DNA of 34,186 nt from the IMG/VR virus record IMGVR_UViG_3300025052_000425, positions 1 through 34,186 of that record; one strand, 5' to 3'. A program made the position numbers and the translations under genes. Within the stretch, counting starts at the first letter, position 1. Each line of letters opens with the position of its first letter. The stretch is from a virus. The notes below the pieces were generated by a model that saw nothing but the letters and a program-made list of their open reading frames with translations, searched no databases and was not told the origin of the DNA. This document shows positions 6,008 to 12,944 of the stretch, in pieces.

Positions 6008-6505
6008 TTAAAAGACTATTGAAAAAACAAAAAACAATATTAGCGCGCCTACGACAATCGTTGTCATCGATATTTTTTGTTTAGGGCTTTCCGGAATGGG
6101 TGGGGGTGTAGGCTGGCTCGGAGTATCGTTATATTTTCTTAAACTTTGCGGCGATTCAGCTAAATCCTCAAGGTTCAAATCAACCCAAGCGCCGTACATA
6201 GGATGATCTCCTCTATATATCTTGCATCTTACAGACAGAGTATCTCTATTGCCTTCGCATAGGTGGCGATAACGAATAGCGTCTTGCTTGGATAAATACC
6301 CCAATGTCTCATAAGAAGAAACAACAGCTACTGCATTTTTGTCGTAAGGGTTATTTGGCTCATATACTAATTCGACATCAACAAAAGCAGATGCGCCTTT
6401 CTTAAGAGAATTAGGGTTTTTGTAGTTTTTGTCTAAAGCAGGTTGATAGTTCGATTCACCCACAATTGGGGTGTTGAACTCATACCCAAAATGCCAGTCC
6501 GTCAT
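6008..6505 (-). CDS. HIRAN-domain protein with C-terminal membrane anchor
   Basis: A 165-residue protein. Residues about 10-115 look like a HIRAN domain: IVGESNYQPAL, then VELVYEPNNPYDKNAVAVV, then LGYLSKQDAIRYRHLC. HIRAN domains bind DNA ends or stalled forks and usually accompany helicase or nuclease domains. Here the domain is instead followed by a proline-rich linker (TPSQPTPPPIPESP) and a final hydrophobic span (TTIVVGALILFFVFSIVF), which would tether it to the inner membrane with the domain in the cytoplasm. The ATG at 6505 is preferred (AAGGA upstream) over a TTG at 6511. It starts 16 bases after cI and should be expressed from PRM in the lysogen. Confidence 0.75.
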   Translation of the reverse strand: MTDWHFGYEFNTPIVGESNYQPALDKNYKNPNSLKKGASAFVDVELVYEPNNPYDKNAVAVVSSYETLGYLSKQDAIRYRHLCEGNRDTLSVRCKIYRGDHPMYGAWVDLNLEDLAESPQSLRKYNDTPSQPTPPPIPESPKQKISMTTIVVGALILFFVFSIVF

Positions 6506-6521
6506 CTGCAAAATCCTTTTA

Positions 6522-7283
6522 TTAATGCTTTAAGAATGAATATCGCACCCGTCCAAATAGCGCGAACTGATTAAACGTATCACGAGTAATTAACTGATCT
6601 GGGTAGGTGTCTTTGTCAGTATTATCTGATTTTAATATCACCGTGCCATCTAAATTTTTAATGGTGCGCTTACACATCATTTCGCCATCAGCATTAAACA
6701 CGTAAATCTTATTATTAATAAAGTTATCGTATTCGCTTTCATTGGTGTTTACCAGCATTAGAGTGCCATGCGGTATGGTATTACCCATGCTGTCACTACA
6801 AGCGTGCATCAGCACCAATCCATTGCCATCAATGGGTAGGTCGTTATCTCTTAGAAATTCAACGGTAAACGCTTGGGTATGAGAATCAGGATGTTCAAGA
6901 TTGACGTATCCATTTCCACAGCTGGCTTTGATATCCAAATATTTAATATCAACCAATCCATAATCTGTACGACCGCCAATAATAATATGATCTGAATTCT
7001 TGGCATCCTTTGAGTAGTCCCTGTCTTTTTCGTTAGACAGCGATGACTTAGTCACGCTTCCTATGGCGCCTTGATCAAGCATCTCTCCAATGCCATTTGC
7101 CAGCCAATCAATATTAACCTCAAACACCTTGGCTAGCTCGCTTATATAAGTAGTCCGCTTTGTAAGCCCTTTTTCTATCTTGTAATAACTTGGCTGAGAC
7201 ATACCAGTGGCATCTGCCACATCTTGTTGAGATAGATTCAACCTGTCTCTAGCCAGCTTAACCCTCTCTGCTAATGTGCTCAT
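6522..7283 (-). CDS. cI: CI-like repressor, HTH plus S24 peptidase
   Basis: A 253-residue lysogeny repressor. An XRE helix-turn-helix is at about 4-62 (LNLSQQDVADATGMSQPSYYKIEKG). The C-terminal LexA/CI-type S24 domain spans about 115-250, with probable self-cleavage site Cys122-Gly123 (ASCGNG), catalytic Ser165 (CSDSMG) and Lys205 (MMCKRTIK). SOS/RecA-triggered autocleavage and prophage induction are expected from the family. GGAGG lies 7 bases upstream of the ATG. It is divergent from the cro-like gene across an operator region and heads an operon with two cargo genes. Confidence 0.95.
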   Translation of the reverse strand: MSTLAERVKLARDRLNLSQQDVADATGMSQPSYYKIEKGLTKRTTYISELAKVFEVNIDWLANGIGEMLDQGAIGSVTKSSLSNEKDRDYSKDAKNSDHIIIGGRTDYGLVDIKYLDIKASCGNGYVNLEHPDSHTQAFTVEFLRDNDLPIDGNGLVLMHACSDSMGNTIPHGTLMLVNTNESEYDNFINNKIYVFNADGEMMCKRTIKNLDGTVILKSDNTDKDTYPDQLITRDTFNQFALFGRVRYSFLKH

Positions 7284-7285
7284 TA

Positions 7286-7300
7286 ATAACCTCCAGTTAT
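7286..7300. promoter_or_regulatory. Operator-like site over the cI ribosome site
   Basis: ATAAC-CTCCA-GTTAT has the same arms as the operators but a 5-base spacer, and it overlaps the cI Shine-Dalgarno sequence. It may be a weak autoregulatory site or chance. Confidence 0.3.
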
Positions 7301-7307
7301 TACAGTT

Positions 7308-7336
7308 ATTTTAATAACCTAGGTTATCAATGTAAA
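7308..7336 (-). promoter_or_regulatory. PRM-like promoter for cI
   Basis: On the minus strand, TTTACA (7336-7331), a 17-base spacer and TAAAAT (7313-7308) give a good sigma-70 promoter. Operator 7314-7327 fills the spacer. The transcript would begin near 7301, leaving a short leader with GGAGG before the cI ATG. Confidence 0.75.
7314..7327. promoter_or_regulatory. OR-like operator in PRM spacer
   Basis: ATAACCTAGGTTAT is a perfect 14-base palindrome lying wholly within the spacer of the promoter for cI. It is probably the site through which repressor or Cro shuts off cI. Confidence 0.75.
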
Positions 7337-7350
7337 ATGCTTAAAGTTAT
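7337..7350. promoter_or_regulatory. OR2-like half-site operator
   Basis: Only the TAAA-GTTAT half matches the operator palindrome. However, it sits exactly midway, 23 bases from each perfect site, just upstream of both -35 elements, where an activating repressor would bind. Confidence 0.45.
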
Positions 7351-7378
7351 TGATTTATAATAACTAAAGTTATATTAT
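7350..7378 (+). promoter_or_regulatory. PR-like promoter for cro
   Basis: TTGATT (7350-7355), a 17-base spacer and TATTAT (7373-7378) face the cro-like gene. Operator 7360-7373 fills most of the spacer and touches the -10, the same geometry as in the leftward promoter. Confidence 0.75.
7360..7373. promoter_or_regulatory. OR1-like operator in PR spacer
   Basis: ATAAC-TAAA-GTTAT is a perfect-arm palindrome located between the -35 and -10 of the rightward promoter. It is inferred to be the main repressor site that blocks early transcription. Confidence 0.75.
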
Positions 7379-7408
7379 TAAGGGGTAATTATACCTAGGG
7401 TAATAAAA

Positions 7409-7630
7409 ATGAATCCCAACAATCCTTATAAAGCTCTCGTCAGCTATTTCGGCAACCAGCATAAAACAGCTAAAGCCTTGGGCTGTAGCCAGCCTGGTGT
7501 ATGGAAATGGGTTCGAGGCAAATCTAATATGTCAGCTGCTTTGGCACTAAAGGCAGAACGAGTAACTAATGGTGAGTTCAAGGCCGTCGATCTTTGCCCT
7601 GCACTAGCATCGCCTGAAGCCACTGATTAA
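7409..7630 (+). CDS. cro: Cro/YdaS-like HTH protein
   Basis: A 73-residue DNA-binding protein. The helix-turn-helix lies at about 7-40 (ALVSYFGNQHKTAKALGCSQ then GVWKWVRGKSN), typical of YdaS/Cro-type phage regulators. It is the first gene of the rightward operon, divergent from cI, with AGGG 8 bases upstream of the ATG. Position and size support a Cro role: repression of cI and of the early promoters through the shared operators. Operator specificity is inferred from location only. Confidence 0.85.
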   Translation: MNPNNPYKALVSYFGNQHKTAKALGCSQPGVWKWVRGKSNMSAALALKAERVTNGEFKAVDLCPALASPEATD

Positions 7631-7685
7631 ATACTACAACCAACCCTTAATCAATAACACGTTTTTATAAAGAGGAAGGACACGC

Positions 7686-8135
7686 ATGGACGTTATCGAC
7701 GCAGCACACAAGACGGTACACAACCCATCACACGGCGGTTCAACAGCTATTGCTGCACGTATGGGTATGTCTAACACCGTACTCAACAACAAAGTAAGCC
7801 CAACTTGCAACACACATCATTTGCGTCTGGATGAGGCGGTCACGATCATGGAGTACACAGGCGACACTAGCATCATTCAAGCGATGGCTCACCGTCTTGG
7901 TGGTGTGTTCTGTACGGTTGAAGGTGAGGCGACGCAGGCAAGCATACTTATGACAGCACTATCTACATCTGCATGCCAGGGTGACGTTATGTCTGAGATG
8001 CACAAGGCGCTAGAAGACGGTCGCATTGATTGCAATGAACGTGATGCGCTACAAACCAAAATTCAAGACACGATGAAGATGCTACGCACACTCAGCGTCC
8101 AAATCACAAATCATTGTGAGGGTAATCATGCATAA
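7686..8135 (+). CDS. CII-like regulator, CP76 family
   Basis: A 149-residue protein matching the phage CII/CP76 regulatory family. The N-terminal half reads as a DNA-binding helical domain (GGSTAIAARMGMSNTVLNNKVSP then LRLDEAVTIMEYTGD), and the C-terminal helices (SEMHKALEDGRIDCNERDALQTKI) form the usual tail. Family members influence the lysis-lysogeny decision as transcription activators. AGGAAGG precedes the ATG at good spacing. It follows cro after 55 bases with no gene, and its end overlaps the next small gene by 8 bases. Confidence 0.85.
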   Translation: MDVIDAAHKTVHNPSHGGSTAIAARMGMSNTVLNNKVSPTCNTHHLRLDEAVTIMEYTGDTSIIQAMAHRLGGVFCTVEGEATQASILMTALSTSACQGDVMSEMHKALEDGRIDCNERDALQTKIQDTMKMLRTLSVQITNHCEGNHA

Positions 8136-8316
8136 GATTGATCAGTGTAAAGCTAGCCAGCTAAGAACAGCTTTAGTTGTGACAGGTAATGATGCAGACA
8201 TCAAACGTGAGTTTGAACGTATCGAACGTGCTTGCCAGCACAAACAAGGGTGGGAGCTTAAACACAAAGCAGACGCCCAAACAAAAACCCCATCAGTTGG
8301 AGCTGATGGGGTTTAG
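8128..8316 (+). CDS. Small basic phage protein
   Basis: A 62-residue protein. The ATG at 8128 is chosen (MHKIDQCKASQLRTALVV) because GAGGG lies 4-8 bases upstream; a GTG at 8116 would give a longer overlap with the previous gene. It is hydrophilic and helical with a Lys-rich C-terminal half and no recognised domain. The last codons and the stop lie inside a 12-bp hairpin (8285-8314), so the end of translation and an RNA hairpin coincide. It is cotranscribed with the CII-like gene. Confidence 0.55.
   Translation: MHKIDQCKASQLRTALVVTGNDADIKREFERIERACQHKQGWELKHKADAQTKTPSVGADGV
8285..8314. terminator. 12-bp perfect hairpin at end of small gene
   Basis: AAACCCCATCAG and CTGATGGGGTTT pair perfectly around a 6-base loop. 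On the plus strand the T tract is weak (GTTTAGGCGTTTCTTT); on the minus strand it is TTTTTG. It may be a leaky intra-operon terminator like lambda tR1. Confidence 0.6.
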
Positions 8317-8358
8317 GCGTTTCTTTAATACTTAAAACTCGATGAAGGAAATATTACT

Positions 8359-9057
8359 ATGAATATTCAGACTTTGCAAACAAATAATCAAACAATGAGC
8401 AGTCGAGAAATCGCAGAGCTTTGCGACAAGAACCATTTTCACGTCAAGCGCGATATCGAAACGATGTGCCAACAAATCGAAATAGATGTATCCAAATTTG
8501 GTGGTATCTATTTCGATGCATCAAACCGCCAACAGACTGAGTACCTGCTCGATAGAGATTTAACCATTACTTTGGTATCAGGTTATAACGCAAAGCTACG
8601 CTACCGCATTGTAAAGCGCTGGCAAGAACTAGAAGCGCAAGCAAGTGCACCAGTTATTCCACAAACCTTGTCACAGGCGCTACGATTAGCTGCTGATCAA
8701 GCTGATTTAATCGATAAGCAGAATGAGCGCTTAGCGCTTACTGAGCCTAAAGCTGCAGCATTGGATGTTATCGACTGCGCTATGGGCAGTCTAAACGTTC
8801 GAGATACTGCCAAGGCGCTAGGTATTCCACAAAACAAGTTTGTTAATTGGTGCCTAGGTCATGATTGGATGTACCGCGACAAGCGCAACAAGCTAAAGAT
8901 GAGTAGTATCCGCATGAAGCAAGGCTTTATGGAAGAGCGGGCAGTGACGTATCAAGGCAACAGCAACGAGCGAGTCGCAACCACTCAGCCGCTATTCACG
9001 CCAAAGGGCCTTACGCACCTTGCTAAGACTTTTGCCATCGTTCATGAGGTGGCCTAA
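8359..9057 (+). CDS. Rha-family regulator with KilAC domain
   Basis: A 232-residue two-domain phage regulator. Residues about 13-92 are a Rha domain (SSREIAELCDKNHFHVKRDI, then YLLDRDLTITLVSGYNAKLRY and VKRWQELE). Residues about 120-230 match the antirepressor KilAC domain (LALTEPKAAALDVIDCAMGS, then RDTAKALGIPQNKFVNW). Rha of phage P22 interferes with growth in particular hosts, and KilAC proteins often act as antirepressors or DNA-binding regulators. GAAGGA precedes the ATG by about 9 bases. The stop overlaps the next start by one base (TAATG). Confidence 0.9.
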   Translation: MNIQTLQTNNQTMSSREIAELCDKNHFHVKRDIETMCQQIEIDVSKFGGIYFDASNRQQTEYLLDRDLTITLVSGYNAKLRYRIVKRWQELEAQASAPVIPQTLSQALRLAADQADLIDKQNERLALTEPKAAALDVIDCAMGSLNVRDTAKALGIPQNKFVNWCLGHDWMYRDKRNKLKMSSIRMKQGFMEERAVTYQGNSNERVATTQPLFTPKGLTHLAKTFAIVHEVA

Positions 9058-10562
9058 TGCATTTCGTTAATCACAACTTTACTGACCACGACTTTGAAAC
9101 CAAGCATTTGAACCGTATCGAGAAAACCATCTATCTTGATTTGCGTTCTATCTACTTATCAACTGAAAAGCCTATCGATGGCAGTGATATGGACCTTCTG
9201 CAGCGCCGTCTATCTGTCACTGACGACGCTGAACAGCAAGCGCTAGCATTCGTACTAAAAGACAAATTCACCAAGGCTGGCAAGCTATTCAAGCATCCAG
9301 TATGGGACAAGATAATCAAAGATTATAAGTTTCAGCAGATCTCTATTGCACTTGGTGATATGACTAAGCGACTTAGAGCAGCTGGCGTAACTGTCGAAGC
9401 GAATGCTGGCATGTCAGCTATTAGAGAGCTATACATTCAACGCTTTGGTGGCGACAAGCTAACACGAATCACGAATAACGCTAATGTCATGACGAATGAA
9501 GCGAATGTGAAAGCGAATAAGGCGAATGTCATGACGAATGATGGCGAATACAAGCTAACTTCTAATGACGAACGTAAATTTATGGTTGATAGCTTAAAAG
9601 GTGTTGGCGAATCAGTCACGCTAAAGACTTCTATAGCAACGCTTAGAGAGCTTTATACCAAGCGCTTTAATAGTGATAGCAAAACAGATGCTACTAACGC
9701 TATCCATCAAGCGAATGGCATGACGAACACTAACGCCAATCCAATGACGAATGCAGCGAATGCAATCACGAATGAAATTAACGCGGAAAATGACACCATA
9801 ACTACGAACCATGAACCAGAAACCAATAACCAGAAACCAGTTAGTGAGGACGCACACACAAACACAGGCGAGGTGATTGTGGATAAGTTTAACCATGGTT
9901 CTGTGGATAACTCTACTGATGACAATCAACCATCAGACAGCCAACCAGTACCAGTTGAACCAGTAGCATCTCAGTCATCAGCCAACCAGCCAGCAACCAA
10001 AGCTGACCAGATACGTGACCAACGTGCTGATGATATTGAGAATTGGGAAGCACCAACCATTGATGAAATGCGCGGTGAGTTATTCAAAGCAGGCAAGATG
10101 ATACAGCTGACCGATGATCAGTATCAGTTTGAAATCTCAGCATTCAAAGGTCATTACGCTGAGCAAGCGCTCAAAGGCAATCCACTGATCACAGAGTCTT
10201 ATCGCAAAGTAAAGCTAATCAAATGGATGATGCGTGAAGCAAACAATCAAAAAGCCGATCAAGCACGTCAGGAAAAAGCTAAGGGCCGTTTCTCTACAGA
10301 TAACGAGGATTGGGGAACCACGGGTAACAAAGGCGATTCAAACTTTGATAGCGACTTACCGCCTGTCTACCATCCAAGCCACAGCCCAGGACAGCCTACT
10401 GATGAGTATGCGCCACTGTTCTTGAATGGCTGCAAGCGTCCACCTTTACTGGGCATGACTAGTGCTGAGACGGAGGCGCATGTAGATAGATATGTTCAGT
10501 CTGGTGAAGCTCGAGTAGCAGCTTATGATCGTTTATCAAGAGAAATGAAGGAGGCGGTATGA
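9057..10562 (+). CDS. Replication protein: DUF1376 N-terminus, DnaT-like C-terminus
   Basis: A 501-residue protein. The N-terminus (about 1-110; HFVNHNFTDHDFETKHLNRIE, YLDLRSIYLSTEKPI) matches DUF1376, common in phage replication initiators. Residues about 325-398 (WEAPTIDEMRGELFKAGKMI, then FEISAFKGHYAEQ and KWMMREA) resemble the DnaT ssDNA-binding, primosome-loading domain. Between them is a 200-residue Asn/Thr/Gln-rich linker with ANVMTN-type repeats and two copies of an RELY..RF unit. Its DNA carries iteron-like repeats, as the lambda O gene carries the origin. No helicase gene follows, so it probably recruits host DnaB. GAGGTGG precedes the ATG. Confidence 0.8.
   Translation: MHFVNHNFTDHDFETKHLNRIEKTIYLDLRSIYLSTEKPIDGSDMDLLQRRLSVTDDAEQQALAFVLKDKFTKAGKLFKHPVWDKIIKDYKFQQISIALGDMTKRLRAAGVTVEANAGMSAIRELYIQRFGGDKLTRITNNANVMTNEANVKANKANVMTNDGEYKLTSNDERKFMVDSLKGVGESVTLKTSIATLRELYTKRFNSDSKTDATNAIHQANGMTNTNANPMTNAANAITNEINAENDTITTNHEPETNNQKPVSEDAHTNTGEVIVDKFNHGSVDNSTDDNQPSDSQPVPVEPVASQSSANQPATKADQIRDQRADDIENWEAPTIDEMRGELFKAGKMIQLTDDQYQFEISAFKGHYAEQALKGNPLITESYRKVKLIKWMMREANNQKADQARQEKAKGRFSTDNEDWGTTGNKGDSNFDSDLPPVYHPSHSPGQPTDEYAPLFLNGCKRPPLLGMTSAETEAHVDRYVQSGEARVAAYDRLSREMKEAV
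9468..9542 (+). repeat. Iteron-like repeats, cluster 1 (candidate origin)
   Basis: Three 21-bp tandem units start at 9480, 9501 and 9522 (GCGAATGTCATGACGAATGA and variants), preceded by a related partial unit with ATCACGAATA at 9468. They are in the coding frame (ANVMTNE repeats). An origin within the initiator gene is known for lambdoid phages; here it is an inference. Confidence 0.5.
9711..9782 (+). repeat. Iteron-like repeats, cluster 2
   Basis: Three more units start at 9711, 9735 and 9756 with cores ATGACGAACA, ATGACGAATG and ATCACGAATG, spaced 24 and 21 bases. They are more diverged than cluster 1 and belong to the second copy of the internal duplication. Confidence 0.45.
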
Positions 10563-10780
10563 AGCAATTAACGCAAGAGATATTTAATGGCATGCCTAAA
10601 TGGGTTAAAAGCGCCCGCATAGACAAAAAAGGGAAATTAGTTGTTTACAGTCTAGAGAAATCTTTAGTCACCAGAATTTTAAATAATGAGATTTTATTGC
10701 CATGGAACTGTGGCATATGGGACTCAGGGTACGACACTACGGATTGGCAGAACAGTGCGATAGATCGGGAGGCTGTATGA
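10559..10780 (+). CDS. Small hypothetical phage protein
   Basis: A 73-residue protein starting with an ATGA overlap on the replication gene stop; GGAGG lies 5 bases upstream, a strong ribosome site. It contains Trp-rich segments (MPKWVKSARI and LPWNCGIWDSGYDTTDW) and a basic centre, with no recognised domain. It is tightly packed in the early operon and its own stop overlaps the next ATG. Its function is unknown. Confidence 0.65.
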   Translation: MKQLTQEIFNGMPKWVKSARIDKKGKLVVYSLEKSLVTRILNNEILLPWNCGIWDSGYDTTDWQNSAIDREAV

Positions 10781-11049
10781 GTTATTTCGACGGGTACGCT
10801 CAAGGGCCACTAAATACAAACCAAAGCGTTAAGTTTAATCTAACCAAACGCGGTCAAAAAATACTAGATGACCATAATGCAGAGGTGAGAGCTACCTGCA
10901 AAATGTTGGGTGATTATAGCGCTACGAAGGTGGACGCTGATGGTATGCATGTAATGCAGTTGCATGTAGCTATGAAAGTCTTTGGCGCTGCAAATACTGT
11001 AGGCACGGAGTCACCTTTTGAAAACTGCGTTATGACTATTTTGCGGTAA
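10777..11049 (+). CDS. Small hypothetical phage protein
   Basis: A 90-residue protein. The ATG at 10777 (MSYFDGYAQGPLNTN) is chosen because it overlaps the previous stop as ATGA and has GGGAGG 5 bases upstream; the frame is open from 10702 but that part lies over the previous gene. The middle (KFNLTKRGQKILDDHNAEVRATC) is helical and basic. No family is recognised. Confidence 0.65.
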   Translation: MSYFDGYAQGPLNTNQSVKFNLTKRGQKILDDHNAEVRATCKMLGDYSATKVDADGMHVMQLHVAMKVFGAANTVGTESPFENCVMTILR

Positions 11050-11074
11050 GCAAATCAATCTACTTGGAGGTTGT

Positions 11075-11221
11075 ATGAAGCAACATAGAACAACAGGACT
11101 AAAGGTTATTAGCTCACCACACGTCAAGTCAGATAAGGTCGAAGTTACTTACGAAGATATGAGCAAGAAGACAATGACGCCTGCTGAATTTAAACAAATG
11201 CATAAGGATGTTGAAGCATGA
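11075..11221 (+). CDS. 48-residue hypothetical protein
   Basis: A short frame from ATG 11075 (MKQHRTTGLKVISSPHVKSD) to the TGA at 11219-11221, with TTGGAGG 5 bases upstream. Its stop overlaps the ATG of the RuvC-like gene (ATGA), so it fits the operon. It is strongly basic at the N-terminus with a short C-terminal helix (TPAEFKQMHKDVEA) and no recognised domain. Confidence 0.6.
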   Translation: MKQHRTTGLKVISSPHVKSDKVEVTYEDMSKKTMTPAEFKQMHKDVEA

Positions 11222-11703
11222 TTTTAATTGGGATCGACACAGGCGTTAAGACAGGCTTTGCTCATAGCATTGATGGTGTACTTCAGGAAGTGTCTACTCA
11301 AAGCATTCTTAGTGCACAGGACAAGGTCTTGGATATAAGAAATGAAGCTGCACAGTCAGACGTGAATCTAGTGGTTTGTATTGAAGATGTCCGTAAGCGC
11401 AAATGGGTAGATCCTAGTATTGGTAGTGAACGCTTAAAAGGTGTTGGCTCAGTCACACGAGACTGCAGTATCTGGCAAGAGTTCTGTGAGCGTAACGGCC
11501 TACGTCACATCTTGGTGCCACCAGCTTATATCGACACCAAGCGCAAAGCCAAAGACTTTGAGATGATCACTGGTTGGACTGCTCGCACATCTGAGCACGC
11601 TCGAGACGCTGGCATGATGATTTATAAATACCATCGATTAATTGAAAAGGGTGTGGTCGACGTGCCAGCGCCTAAGCCAATCAAAAAGAAAGGGAGTAAA
11701 TGA
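11218..11703 (+). CDS. RuvC-like Holliday-junction nuclease
   Basis: A 161-residue RNase H-fold protein with the acidic residues expected of RuvC-type nucleases: Asp7 in GIDTGVKTGFAH, Glu56 in VVCIEDVRKRKW, and a C-terminal His127/Asp130 pair (SEHARDAGMMIY). Between them is a Lys/Arg-rich GSERLKGVGSVTRDC segment. Phage RuvC-like enzymes cleave branched DNA during recombination or before packaging. It sits in the early operon after replication genes, the usual place. The Lys-rich tail (PIKKKGSK) probably contacts DNA. Confidence 0.85.
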   Translation: MILIGIDTGVKTGFAHSIDGVLQEVSTQSILSAQDKVLDIRNEAAQSDVNLVVCIEDVRKRKWVDPSIGSERLKGVGSVTRDCSIWQEFCERNGLRHILVPPAYIDTKRKAKDFEMITGWTARTSEHARDAGMMIYKYHRLIEKGVVDVPAPKPIKKKGSK

Positions 11704-11888
11704 TTATGGATTGGAGGTATTGGCCAGAGTGTTTTCATGCGCTATTAGCGATGATTTATAACGTGGTATTAGTATTAGCTGTGTCATTTACTGTGCTTGA
11801 GCTATACAAGCTGTCAGGATCATTATTGGCATTGCTTGGGTTCGTAGCGCTGCTAATGGTTGCAAAGGTTGGTTTTAAACGTGATTGA
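11700..11888 (+). CDS. Small two-span membrane protein
   Basis: A 62-residue protein with two hydrophobic spans (about 12-34, ALLAMIYNVVLVLAVSFTVL, and 38-57, SGSLLALLGFVALLMVAK) and a basic C-terminus. The ATG at 11700 overlaps the RuvC-like stop as ATGA; a second in-frame ATG at 11706 has GGAG at slightly longer spacing. It is not near lysis genes and has no holin-like neighbour, so I leave the function open. Confidence 0.6.
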   Translation: MIMDWRYWPECFHALLAMIYNVVLVLAVSFTVLELYKLSGSLLALLGFVALLMVAKVGFKRD

Positions 11889-11898
11889 GGATAGGGCT

Positions 11899-12114
11899 TT
11901 GACTGATTTACCTAGAGTTACCAAAGGCGATTTATGGCGCGACGATAAAGGCGGTATTGGCAAAGTTATCTGCAAGCTACACAAGATAAAGGTTGAGTTA
12001 GAGGATGGCGAAATAGTGAAGTTGAATTATCGTCAATTCAGAGAGCGCTTTAAGCCATATGTGTTAATGCGCACAACATTCAACATTGGCTACCATGAGG
12101 CAGGTGAAAGATGA
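11899..12114 (+). CDS. Small hypothetical protein, probable TTG start
   Basis: A 71-residue protein (MTDLPRVTKGDLWRDDKGG...). The TTG at 11899 is preferred because GAGG lies 8 bases upstream and the protein then starts naturally. A GTG at 11881 and a TTG at 11860 are in frame but poorly placed inside the previous gene. The sequence is beta-rich (GIGKVICKLHKIKVELEDGE), like a small SH3/KOW-type barrel, though no family is certain. Its stop overlaps the next ATG. Confidence 0.55.
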   Translation: MTDLPRVTKGDLWRDDKGGIGKVICKLHKIKVELEDGEIVKLNYRQFRERFKPYVLMRTTFNIGYHEAGER

Positions 12115-12944
12115 CTGATATCGAAATCAAGACCGAATGGATCGATAAGGCAGGCGAGGCAATGGAAGTGCTGCATGTCGATTATGATAAAGGCGAACTT
12201 AGGTTTAAGTGGCTTAACAATCCAAATCGTACAAGAGAAAGAGTTATATCTATTGATAAGTTCCTCCGTTACGCTGTGCCAGTTGTCCGAGCGCAAGAAG
12301 TGTCAGATAAGCCTGAGCCAGCAAAGGAAAAGTCTAAGCATGGTCAGTTTACCTGTGCATGGATTGATGAGTTGCCTAATAACTTTGGCCAGTCTCCAAA
12401 CTTACAGTTATCAAACCAAGATTGGCTCGAACAAGGAATGCATGCCAAGACTGTTAAGTTTAATATTGGTGCCGGTGGATTACCGCCAGAAGTAAACTGG
12501 GAAGACCATTGCGCTGCCATTGCCATGATTGACGACAAGCCAGCCAAGGCGCTGGCAAGTATATTGCTATGGGGTAGCGACACTAACTGGAATTGGTCAC
12601 GTCATTTCGATGAGGTTGTGCAGTATCTAGCAGACAATATGATTGAGCGCTGCAATAAAGATAAGCGTGCTGCACCGCAGGCATGTACTCATAGCCTGCC
12701 TGAGCTGGCACGATTGATGGCACGTATGGTGCTGCATTTTGAATTGTACGAGCTGTGGGATATATACACAGTGAAAGGTCGGTTGCAGTTCTCAGGAATA
12801 GAAGTAAAGGCTAGTTCTTATACAACATTATGGGTACGGTACCAGCGTCAAATAATGGATGATCTCATTGATATGGTATGCACGGCTGATCAGTATATCA
12901 GTAGCTATCGCGGGCAGCTTAACAGAGTAGATGATAACGCTTGA
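12111..12944 (+). CDS. Hypothetical protein, last gene of early operon
   Basis: A 277-residue protein. The N-terminus (about 1-60) is a short beta-rich segment reminiscent of the preceding gene product (VLHVDYDKGELRFKWL). The centre is polar. The C-terminal 120 residues are helical (LPELARLMARMVLHFELYEL, then YTTLWVRYQRQIMDDLIDM). Its position just before a terminator and ahead of the packaging genes is where late regulators such as Q are found, but I see no motif that proves this. The ATG overlaps the previous stop (ATGA). Confidence 0.6.
   Translation: MTDIEIKTEWIDKAGEAMEVLHVDYDKGELRFKWLNNPNRTRERVISIDKFLRYAVPVVRAQEVSDKPEPAKEKSKHGQFTCAWIDELPNNFGQSPNLQLSNQDWLEQGMHAKTVKFNIGAGGLPPEVNWEDHCAAIAMIDDKPAKALASILLWGSDTNWNWSRHFDEVVQYLADNMIERCNKDKRAAPQACTHSLPELARLMARMVLHFELYELWDIYTVKGRLQFSGIEVKASSYTTLWVRYQRQIMDDLIDMVCTADQYISSYRGQLNRVDDNA

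Larger units (their letters stand above)
9421..9782 (+). repeat. Internal duplication in replication gene
   Basis: TTAGAGAGCT at 9421 recurs at 9643, an offset of 222 bases (74 codons). Each copy encodes an RELY..RF motif followed by an ANxMTN repeat tract, so the segment looks like an ancient tandem duplication that has diverged. Confidence 0.55.

Noticed and set aside
9621-9929. Minus-strand 102-codon frame within the replication gene
   Set aside because: Arises from the repetitive Asn/Thr codons of the plus strand; no start context.
11700-11888. Holin assignment for the two-span membrane protein
   Set aside because: Size and topology would fit, but no endolysin or spanin is adjacent and the location is in the early operon.
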